24,248 nt of DNA from Sphaerochaetaceae bacterium (GTDB lineage: Bacteria; Spirochaetota; Spirochaetia; Sphaerochaetales; Sphaerochaetaceae). The position numbers and the translations under genes are program-made. Below, piece by piece: positions 7,416 through 14,497 of this stretch. The stretch is taken from the NCBI GenBank assembly GCA_024405065.1, contig JAKSPF010000003.1, positions 1 through 24,248 of the forward strand. The letters are read 5' to 3'. Every line of letters begins with the position of its first letter. Positions within the stretch are counted from its first letter, which is position 1. The notes below the pieces were generated by a model. That model was given only the letters and a program-made list of their open reading frames with translations. It was not told where the DNA came from and made no database searches.

Positions 7416-10400
7416 TCAGGCAATTCTCAGAGAACGTGAAACGTCCCTCAACATGACAACATAGGCAGAGACTTCATAATCGGGATACAGACTCTTCATT
7501 GCCTTGATATACCACTCAAGTTGAGTTCTGTGAGCATCTTCATCAAAAGTAATGTCTGTTTTGAAATCAAACACAACCAACTCCTTATTTCCTATGCAGA
7601 GAAGGTCTATTCTTCCTTCAACAAGACGTTTATCGTAGTTCATTGCAAATGCACGCTCGGTATATTTTTCAAAACCGGCAAATTCGGCAAACAAGGCAGA
7701 TGATAAAAAGTTGTCTGCAAGCAAAGCAGCATCCCTTTCAAGTAAGTTCCACTCGGACTCAGAGACATCCTGCGGGCGAGCCGGCACCGCAGCCTGTCCG
7801 CTCAATGATTTTTCCAATAAAGAATGAGTCAGGGTACCGAACACAGTCTGAAGACCTTTTGTTTGTATCAAAAGATCGGAATCAATAGAAGGAAGTTTTT
7901 GTTCGGAATTATATTGTCCTGAAACAAACCGTGATAACTCGGTGACTGTAGTATCGGAAATTGAATAGTCTGCTTTGTCCTCTTCTGCGTCTTCGTACCA
8001 TGCTTTCATTTCGTCAGATGCTTTTTCAGAAAAATGTCCGCGTGACACGGTATCGGAAAGAGGCACAAGACCGAAATGTCTGTTTTCCATTCCCAGTCCG
8101 AATGTGTCTGTTTCACTATCATAGCCGGCACCGCTGAAAATCATGCCGGTAATACTGTTCTGTTCGGTTACCGAATCCTTCCAGCTGCCGGCAAACACAA
8201 GATGATCGCACGCACGTGTTGCAGCAACGTAAAAAAGCCGTCTGATTTCCGCCTGTTCACATGCCTTCATACTTTCACAGTCCGTGACAGTCTTTCCTTT
8301 GACAAGCCGTCCGTTTGCAGATACACAGCAAGGCAAAAACAAATGTCCGTCTTCATCCGTAAAGGAAACAAGAGCCTTATCTTTACCGCCTCCGCTTCCG
8401 AGTCCTGCGGCAATCACAATAGGAAAACCGAGCCCCTTTGACTTATGAACGGTCATTATGCTCACCCCGCCGCTGTTTTCAGAAAAAACAGTCAGTTCTT
8501 TCAGTTTTTCGCTGTTTCCGAGCAGCGGTCTCAGCATATCAAGAAACTGCACAATGTTCTTTCCGTCTCTGTCCGCCTGCGCACCCAAAGCATAAAGATA
8601 ATCAAAATGCTGTTCAAAAACCTGATTGGAACCGTTTGAAACAATGAAACTGCGGTAATCCATATCGTACCATATATATGCAAGAACATCACAGATACTT
8701 CCCCCTTTCACTGTATGCATAAGCTGTTCAATATCAGATTCCGCAAGGGGTCCGTTTCTGAAAGATGCCGCAGATATTGAATCGTTTTTCCAAATACAGA
8801 GCTGAAGCACTGAGTAAATGTCGTTTGCTACAGCCTCAAGTCCGAGTGAACGCACTTCACCGACATTGTAATCTATACCGTGAATACGCAGAGCCTTCTC
8901 ATAGTCACTCTGATTTGTGGATTTTTTCAGAAGCAGGGCAATGTCAGTGCAAGACGGTCTTCTAATCCCTTCTTTTGTGCGTATTTTCCACAAATCAGTG
9001 TTGAGCATTTCATCAATCAGACAGGCAACGGCCTCAGCCTCACTTGCACTTACACTTGCCATTTCCGGCTCTCCGTCCTTCTTTTCAATACGGGAAGGAC
9101 AATGGTAATTGAGAAACATTATCCGGCTGTCCGCCTGTGACACCACACCCGCTTTGAGAGCTTTGAAAGAAGCCTCATACTTCTCTCCGCCGTTCTTCAT
9201 CACTTTTGAAAACATACTGTTGAAAAAATTCAGGAGTTTTTCCGAACTCCGGAAGTTTGTATCAAGTTCTATGACCGTTCCTCCGCTGTCATTTACGTCC
9301 GTAATCATATCCTTGAATACGGTGACATCTGCACCTCTGAAACGGTAAATACTCTGTTTTTCATCACCTACAAGGAACAGCTGCTTTTGGGTAATCAGAT
9401 TCAGAAGAATACGGTAATCATTGTTGTTATCCTGAAATTCATCAATCATCACGTATCTGTACCTTGTCTGACACGCCTTCCTGATGCGGGAATTTGTTTT
9501 GAGAATGTCTATTGCAAGTTTCAGAACGTCCGTGAATGTCAAAACCCCCAAACTGCGTTTTTCATCATTCATTTCTTTTTCAAAATCAATGGTGAAACGG
9601 TAAAATTCACGTATAAAATCATATTTTTCCGATGCCGGAACAAGTTTGCCGAGTGAACTGACGGTCTCTGTAAATTCAGAATTCAGTCTTGTATAGTCCT
9701 CTTTGAATTCGCGTGCGCCTATCCTGCCGTTGAATTTCACCTGTAAAACAGGAGACAAATCACCCTGTTCAAGAGCTTCCAATGCCGACTTTGCAAGAAG
9801 AACATTGCTGTCTTGTTTTTCATCATTTTCCAGACAGGAGATAAACTCCTTCAAAATTTCGGCTGTTTTTTCACAATAACGGTCAACTGATGCCTTAAGA
9901 AACCGATACATGTTTTCAGCTTCGGAATCGGGATCGGATACTGAAGTGATATTGAACCCGGAACATACAAAATCTGAAAAAAATTCCACTGCTTCCTCTA
10001 CACTGATACGGGACAAAAGCTCTTCAACAAAAACACTTCGTCTGCGTTCCGCAAGCATTGCAGTGACCTTCCTTTTTGCAAGAGTACAAAGGTCATCACT
10101 GTCAATCACCGTGAAATCCGAGGGGATACCGTAACGTGTGCAATCACTTCTTGTAATCTGTGCACAGAAACCGTCAACTGTGGAGATTGAACTTTTTGAG
10201 AAAAGTTTAAGCTGTTCTGAAAGACCTGCTTTCATCAGGTACGAGTGAATACGGCTCTTCATCTCCGATGTGGCTTTTCTTGTAAAAGTAATAGTCAGAA
10301 TGCGATCACAGTCCGCTTTTTTTTCCATTACGAGACGCAGAAACCTTGCAGCAAGAACCATAGTCTTACCGCTTCCCGCACCTGCGGATACAACACAGTT

Positions 10401-10478
10401 GCCATCCGCATAAACCGCCTGCTTCTGACATTCATTAAGCTTGATGTCATTTTTACTGCAAAATTCTTCAAACGTCAT
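7416..10478 (-). CDS. addA: ATP-dependent helicase/nuclease subunit A (AddA)
   Basis: Helicase-nuclease subunit of the AddAB complex, which resects double-strand DNA ends and loads RecA. About 1020 residues, somewhat shorter than Bacillus AddA. The N-terminal Q-motif region and Walker A S-A-G-A-G-S-G-K-T (about 32-40) are followed by I-D-E-F-Q-D, L-V-G-D-E-K-Q-S-I-Y-R-F-R-G, M-T-V-H-K-S-K-G-L and Y-V-A-A-T-R-A. The C-terminal RecB-type nuclease shows G-T-L-T-H, then G-R-I-D (D959) and V-F-D-F-K-T-D (D972, K974, counted from the GTG below). ATG at 10478 is preferred because it forms a TGATG with the addB stop and has GGTGAAG upstream. An in-frame GTG at 10481 is the alternative. Confidence 0.9.
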   Translation of the reverse strand: MTFEEFCSKNDIKLNECQKQAVYADGNCVVSAGAGSGKTMVLAARFLRLVMEKKADCDRILTITFTRKATSEMKSRIHSYLMKAGLSEQLKLFSKSSISTVDGFCAQITRSDCTRYGIPSDFTVIDSDDLCTLAKRKVTAMLAERRRSVFVEELLSRISVEEAVEFFSDFVCSGFNITSVSDPDSEAENMYRFLKASVDRYCEKTAEILKEFISCLENDEKQDSNVLLAKSALEALEQGDLSPVLQVKFNGRIGAREFKEDYTRLNSEFTETVSSLGKLVPASEKYDFIREFYRFTIDFEKEMNDEKRSLGVLTFTDVLKLAIDILKTNSRIRKACQTRYRYVMIDEFQDNNNDYRILLNLITQKQLFLVGDEKQSIYRFRGADVTVFKDMITDVNDSGGTVIELDTNFRSSEKLLNFFNSMFSKVMKNGGEKYEASFKALKAGVVSQADSRIMFLNYHCPSRIEKKDGEPEMASVSASEAEAVACLIDEMLNTDLWKIRTKEGIRRPSCTDIALLLKKSTNQSDYEKALRIHGIDYNVGEVRSLGLEAVANDIYSVLQLCIWKNDSISAASFRNGPLAESDIEQLMHTVKGGSICDVLAYIWYDMDYRSFIVSNGSNQVFEQHFDYLYALGAQADRDGKNIVQFLDMLRPLLGNSEKLKELTVFSENSGGVSIMTVHKSKGLGFPIVIAAGLGSGGGKDKALVSFTDEDGHLFLPCCVSANGRLVKGKTVTDCESMKACEQAEIRRLFYVAATRACDHLVFAGSWKDSVTEQNSITGMIFSGAGYDSETDTFGLGMENRHFGLVPLSDTVSRGHFSEKASDEMKAWYEDAEEDKADYSISDTTVTELSRFVSGQYNSEQKLPSIDSDLLIQTKGLQTVFGTLTHSLLEKSLSGQAAVPARPQDVSESEWNLLERDAALLADNFLSSALFAEFAGFEKYTERAFAMNYDKRLVEGRIDLLCIGNKELVVFDFKTDITFDEDAHRTQLEWYIKAMKSLYPDYEVSAYVVMLRDVSRSLRIA

Positions 10479-13090
10479 CACTTCACCACATACCTTTTAC
10501 GGCAGATTCTTGAATAACTGCAATTTACACAGTTATCTTCCGATGGAGTAGCTTTTACCTTCCCCGCCCTTATCTGTTTCACGATTTCAGCCACGGTTTC
10601 ATCAAATTTTCCGGCAAATTCACCGATAAATTTTACGGAATCCGACCACTGAACATAATATTTTTCTTCCTCTATTGAGTAAAACGCACCGAGTACCGGA
10701 ATACGCAAGTAATCTTTGCTGTTTTCAAGCATCTTTGCATATATAACAAGTTGCATTGATGTTTTGTCCACATTTTTTTTCTTGAAATCAAGTACTGCAA
10801 ATTCATCGCCGGCAAAACGCAGAATGCAGTCAATTCTTCCGGAGATTCTGTAACCGTCACCTGAAAAAGTGAATTCCTTTTCCAGAGAATCAAAGGACGA
10901 ACCGGTAAGTTTCTTCGCTCCGGAAACAGATGCAAGACTCCTCATAATATCCCTGTACTTTAAAGACAGCCTCATCACGTGAAGCTCATCGGGTGCCGTT
11001 GCACCGCGTGAGTAAGAATCAAGATGTTTTTTAAAAATTTCAGAGTACAGCACATCATTTTCAGGCTTGTTCACATTGTCTAATTTCACGGCGGAAGTCA
11101 GAAAATCTTCATATATTCCGTGAAGAAACTGTCCTGTGCCCGCATAATCATTCATTTCAACATCATATTCTTTATCTTCAAGTTTCAAAACATGAGCGCA
11201 TGCCCACCGGTACGGGCAAAGCAGAAAGTCCGAAATTATTGTTGCAGAAAGCCTCACCTCTCCCTGACTCACATCCTGCGGAAGCTCAATCACGGCATCT
11301 TTACGCTTGGCGTTACCAATGAGTACCGGCAGAGACTTTTCACTGCGTTTTTTCTGTACCGCCACAGCCTTGATTTCTGTTTTTTCTCTGCACCCCTGCG
11401 CCCAGAGACGCTTTTCCTCCGAAAAAGCGTCCGAAACAACTTGTTTTGTCCTGCAAATCAAATTGCGTTCAATGAAGAAAGACGGAGCACCGGTACTGCG
11501 GGAAAAATTATTCTCAGAGCATGAAAGATACAGTTTTTTCTGCTTCTGCTCCGACTCAGATTCCGAGTCCGGTTCCGGTTCGTTCATACCGGAGTAGGAT
11601 TTCAGAATTTCATCACCTGTTTCCTGCACGTCTTCAGGAGAAGAAAACTCATTGAGATAAGGCACCCGGCTTCTTGAAAATGTTGTGTTTCCGGAATCAA
11701 GCCCCAACACAAAATGGTATCGTGCCCCGTAACATGATGTTGTCCTGTACGTACACACCCGTATTCCTTTCCTTTTTGCATCAGGAGTGTACACGGTAGA
11801 TGAAAGAATGCGTCTGAATATGTCAAAAACACTGCTGAGTGTCTCAAAAGACCTGTTCTCCCAGAGAGCATCAAGATCATTCAAACTGTCCATGCACCTG
11901 CTGAACACCTGAACATCAGGCTCTCTGTCTGCAGACCTGAAAGAGCCGTCTGTAAACAGTTCCGTCTGAAATGCTGAAACGGCTTCACGCAGGAGATGCG
12001 GACTTTTTGCGTTACAGATACCGCCGCACAGATTTGCAACCTTTTTTATGAATGCTGCACAATCTTCGCTGTTATTTTGAGAAAGACGACGCACCCAGTT
12101 GGCTGCACGGCGGTATCCGTCATCCACCCTGCACACAATTCCTTTTTCCACCGTTTTAAGTGCAAGGGCAGCGTCTTTGAACGGATATGAAGGTTCAAGC
12201 AACAGACTCTTCACCGCATCCATACTGTAATTTTCGGCTTCACAGCGTGAAATTGCCTCAAACAACCTGCCGGCACTGTATGCATCAAGAGGTTTCCCGC
12301 CAATGGGATTGAGCATAATTCCCCTGAGCTTTGCCTCAGACAACAAAAGCGGAAGCATATTATCCGTATCGGCAAGGGTTACGGTAATTTCTTCTGCTTT
12401 CACACCTTCCTGCAGAAGTCCGTATATTCTTCTCAGAGTTTCCCTTATTTCACACAGAGGATTGTCAAACACTTCAAGCGGTGCGTATCCGTCACCGTTT
12501 TCCACTATGCTTATCTTCCCCTTCCCTGTACGGCTCTGCTCAATGGCTTTCAACACTTCAGGATCAGGGTAAGCAGACGGGAAAAAAAGTACGGTGTCCT
12601 CCTCTGCTTTTGAAAAATCCGGAGCAAACTGTGACTTTTCATAAAAACCGTTGTTTTCAAGAAATTCACTGTATGCACCTGTTATCAGGATAACATCATT
12701 TTTTACATCTTCCGGCAGCATCTCAAACACGCCGTGTTGCAGTGATGTAAACAAATCCGGCAAAACCGATGCCAGTCTCTTTTCAAATGAAGGACGGGTC
12801 TGCGGGTATGAGGAATCGGCAAAATACTTCAAACGTGCAGAAAGCGGTGTTGAAAAGAAAACCGCTGCAAAAAGATGCCTCACCGCCCATGATGCAGGTT
12901 TACGCTCCGAAGGATAACCTGTACAGGAATCCTTAAAACTGTCCCACGATAAAAATCTGTCGGTAAAAACGGCTTTCTCGGGATTTTCCCCTGTATATTC
13001 CCTTACCCATGACTTTGCCGAAACCTGAGTGGGAAAAACCAGTACGGCATGCCTGTCTGCCGCATCAAAAATCTGAGATCTGATATTCAT
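10478..13090 (-). CDS. addB: AddB-type helicase/nuclease subunit with Fe-S nuclease domain
   Basis: Partner of AddA in double-strand-break end processing. The 870 residues are short for AddB (Bacillus about 1160). The N-terminus (V-L-V-F-P-T-Q-V-S) has no Walker A, as in AddB proteins that have lost ATPase activity. The C-terminal PD-(D/E)XK nuclease is complete: H657 (G-T-G-Q-F-L-H), D754 (G-R-I-D), D768 and K770 (V-L-D-F-K). Cysteines C625 (L-L-C-P-Y-R) and C854, C857, C863 (C-x2-C-x5-C at the C-terminus) fit the nuclease-stapling 4Fe-4S cluster. It is first gene of the operon; its TGA overlaps the addA ATG. The start at 13090 has no evident Shine-Dalgarno. Confidence 0.87.
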   Translation of the reverse strand: MNIRSQIFDAADRHAVLVFPTQVSAKSWVREYTGENPEKAVFTDRFLSWDSFKDSCTGYPSERKPASWAVRHLFAAVFFSTPLSARLKYFADSSYPQTRPSFEKRLASVLPDLFTSLQHGVFEMLPEDVKNDVILITGAYSEFLENNGFYEKSQFAPDFSKAEEDTVLFFPSAYPDPEVLKAIEQSRTGKGKISIVENGDGYAPLEVFDNPLCEIRETLRRIYGLLQEGVKAEEITVTLADTDNMLPLLLSEAKLRGIMLNPIGGKPLDAYSAGRLFEAISRCEAENYSMDAVKSLLLEPSYPFKDAALALKTVEKGIVCRVDDGYRRAANWVRRLSQNNSEDCAAFIKKVANLCGGICNAKSPHLLREAVSAFQTELFTDGSFRSADREPDVQVFSRCMDSLNDLDALWENRSFETLSSVFDIFRRILSSTVYTPDAKRKGIRVCTYRTTSCYGARYHFVLGLDSGNTTFSRSRVPYLNEFSSPEDVQETGDEILKSYSGMNEPEPDSESESEQKQKKLYLSCSENNFSRSTGAPSFFIERNLICRTKQVVSDAFSEEKRLWAQGCREKTEIKAVAVQKKRSEKSLPVLIGNAKRKDAVIELPQDVSQGEVRLSATIISDFLLCPYRWACAHVLKLEDKEYDVEMNDYAGTGQFLHGIYEDFLTSAVKLDNVNKPENDVLYSEIFKKHLDSYSRGATAPDELHVMRLSLKYRDIMRSLASVSGAKKLTGSSFDSLEKEFTFSGDGYRISGRIDCILRFAGDEFAVLDFKKKNVDKTSMQLVIYAKMLENSKDYLRIPVLGAFYSIEEEKYYVQWSDSVKFIGEFAGKFDETVAEIVKQIRAGKVKATPSEDNCVNCSYSRICRKRYVVK

Positions 13091-13136
13091 AATGATAATA
13101 ATACCACATCATACACGCCGAAACCATAAAAAGGGA

Positions 13137-13165
13137 TTGCACTGTTTCTACCGTTGGTTTAAACT
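13137..13165 (+). promoter_or_regulatory. Possible sigma-70 promoter of the CPBP protease gene
   Basis: TTGCAC (13137-13142), a 17-nt spacer and TAAACT (13160-13165) form a modest match to -35/-10 consensus. Predicted start is near 13172, so the transcript would begin at the base of the 17-bp inverted repeat. No better pair is seen in the addB/CPBP divergent spacer (13091-13253). Confidence 0.35.
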
Positions 13166-13169
13166 TCGG

Positions 13170-13244
13170 GAGTCAATTGTAAAATTTCATTCATGAATTC
13201 TGAACTTGCCTTTCCGGCTAAAAGCTCAATTTTACAATTGGCTC
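13170..13244 (+). repeat. 17-bp inverted repeat forming a leader hairpin before the CPBP gene
   Basis: Left arm 13170-13186 (GAGTCAATTGTAAAATT) and right arm 13228-13244 (AATTTTACAATTGGCTC) pair at 16 of 17 positions, and the mismatch becomes a G-U pair in RNA. The loop is 41 nt. The hairpin ends 9 nt before the ATG at 13254. It has no trailing U-run, so a 5' leader structure or a short repeat element is likelier than a terminator. Confidence 0.7.
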
Positions 13245-13253
13245 TTGAAAATC

Positions 13254-14096
13254 ATGAAAAGTTTGCAAAGCATTTTTCACGGAAAACCGGAACGTATGAA
13301 CAGAATTCTCAAGTGGACTTTTGCCCTGCCGCTTGCCTACATCACTTATCTTGTTCTTGCAATGTTGGTGCCGTCCGGAACATCTGAAACGGGAATAATG
13401 CTGCGTAATACAGTTCTTCACATCATTCTTTCAGCATGTGTGCTGTTGTATGTAAAGTATATGCTGAATTTCAACATCAGACATTTTCTCAACCGCAACT
13501 GTACATTCAGTATCAGGCGAATGTTTACGGGACTTACGGTGATGTTTCTTACAGGGTGTCTGACTACACTTATCTGGAAAGTTGTACAGCCGGATTTTTT
13601 TACCGTAACTTTCAATAAGGCGGAGTTAATAACAGACTGGACGGTTTCTGCCTTGCTGATAATCTGTGCAGCATTCTCCGAAGAACTGATATTCCGCTGT
13701 TATATTGCATATTTTCTGAAAAACGAACCGGAAAACAATCCCCGCCGTATGTGGCGTTACTGCACCGTTTCTGCGATTCTGTTTACAATAGCCCACTTTG
13801 AAAATCCGGAAGTAAACGGAAAATCTGCCCTGTACAGTATGACTTTCTACTTCATAATGGGATTCACCCTTATGCTTTTCATGCTGCAGACCGGAGGTTG
13901 TGAATTTTCACTTGGAGTACACATAGGCAACAACCTTGTTTCCGCATGGCTGTGCACATACAACAATACGGTAATTCACACAAATGCAATCTTCACACAG
14001 CACAATGCTTTCGGACCTTTCATGCTTATTCAGACAGCACTCTGTCTCCTTGTCTGTTCCCTTGTTCTCAACAAAGCAATAGAAAGAAGGCTCTGA
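13254..14096 (+). CDS. CPBP-family glutamic-type intramembrane protease (Abi/Rce1-like)
   Basis: Predicted multi-pass membrane protein with the three active-site motifs of CPBP proteases. Counted from the ATG at 13254 these are E143-E144-x3-R148 (S-E-E-L-I-F-R), F177-x3-H181 (F-T-I-A-H) and H223-x3-N227 (H-I-G-N-N). The substrate is unknown; family members process membrane proteins, bacteriocins or signal peptides. About 280 residues. The frame is open from a TTG at 13206, but that codon lies in the loop of the leader hairpin. ATG 13254 or ATG 13296 (preceded by GGAAAACCGGAA) are likelier starts. The gene stands alone on the plus strand between addB and an IS remnant. Confidence 0.85.
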   Translation: MKSLQSIFHGKPERMNRILKWTFALPLAYITYLVLAMLVPSGTSETGIMLRNTVLHIILSACVLLYVKYMLNFNIRHFLNRNCTFSIRRMFTGLTVMFLTGCLTTLIWKVVQPDFFTVTFNKAELITDWTVSALLIICAAFSEELIFRCYIAYFLKNEPENNPRRMWRYCTVSAILFTIAHFENPEVNGKSALYSMTFYFIMGFTLMLFMLQTGGCEFSLGVHIGNNLVSAWLCTYNNTVIHTNAIFTQHNAFGPFMLIQTALCLLVCSLVLNKAIERRL

Positions 14097-14097
14097 C

Positions 14098-14144
14098 CTC
14101 AATCTGCAATCAGTTGCCGTCCCTCTTCCTGTCCGTAGATTGAG
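14098..14144. terminator. 8-bp inverted repeat just after the CPBP stop
   Basis: CTCAATCT (14098-14105) and AGATTGAG (14137-14144) are perfect inverted copies around a 31-nt loop, starting two bases past the stop codon. No U-run follows. It may be a weak terminator serving the convergent CPBP and tnpA genes, or part of the IS truncation scar. Confidence 0.3.
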
Positions 14145-14148
14145 CAAA

Positions 14149-14403
14149 CTATTTCTTCAAGAAATGAATCTGTACAATAATGGGCACAAGTTTGGTCTCA
14201 TTTACTTGAGACTCTGGCAGTGCCGCAAGAACTTCTTCACCTGCCGGCTGCACCTCTGTATATTTGGGGTGCTTCATCCAGTTGCGCAAACTTGTTTCCG
14301 GCATACCTAATCTTTTTGCCGTTGTTGATACTGCGTATCCTGATCGTACAACTGCTACTGCATTTACCCTAAATGATTCGCTGTATGTATTATTGATCCT
14401 CAT
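14149..14403 (-). CDS. tnpA: IS66-type accessory transposase protein TnpA (helix-turn-helix), element incomplete
   Basis: Small DNA-binding protein of 84 residues. Residues about 8-45 form a transposase helix-turn-helix (Y-S-E-S-F-R-V-N-A-V, then S-T-T-A-K-R-L-G-M and L-R-N-W-M-K). After a short acidic linker, K-L-V-P-I-I-V resembles the F-V-P-V-E-V end of IS66 TnpA. The C-terminus (I-H-F-L-K-K) may be truncated. The start at 14403 has a strong Shine-Dalgarno (GGAGGA, spacing about 6), so it may still be expressed. It could also be an IS3-type OrfA, but the GTAAGCG end upstream favours IS66. With no transposase core it cannot move the element alone. Confidence 0.7.
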   Translation of the reverse strand: MRINNTYSESFRVNAVAVVRSGYAVSTTAKRLGMPETSLRNWMKHPKYTEVQPAGEEVLAALPESQVNETKLVPIIVQIHFLKK

Positions 14404-14410
14404 AGAGATT

Positions 14411-14445
14411 CCTCCATCACTAATTCTACTATCTTAGTGGTGGAT
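14411..14445. repeat. Imperfect hairpin in the tnpA leader
   Basis: CCATCACTAA and TTAGTGGTGG (about 14413-14442) form a 10-bp stem with one G-U type mismatch and a 10-nt loop. It sits between the IS end and the tnpA Shine-Dalgarno on the minus strand, and its left arm overlaps that Shine-Dalgarno region. It could limit tnpA translation when the element is read from outside promoters, as leader hairpins do in other IS elements. Confidence 0.4.
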
Positions 14446-14497
14446 TTGGTCAGTCCTTATGATATCACGCTTACTCTGTATCGGATTGCATTCTTTT

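Larger units (their letters stand above)
14149..14474 (-). mobile_element. IS66-family element remnant: left end plus tnpA only
   Basis: On the minus strand the sequence at 14474 begins GTAAGCG, matching the GTAA-starting terminal inverted repeats typical of IS66 elements. It is followed by a leader and an intact small tnpA. No tnpB, no large tnpC transposase and no matching right end (CGCTTAC on the minus strand) are found downstream. The CPBP gene begins its 3' end only 52 bases beyond tnpA. The element is therefore a solo left end. Its exact right border cannot be set. Confidence 0.5.

Noticed and set aside
13193..13387. 64-codon plus-strand frame starting ATG at 13193 in the CPBP leader
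   Set aside because: It starts inside the hairpin loop and overlaps the CPBP gene in another frame with no family likeness or ribosome-binding site.
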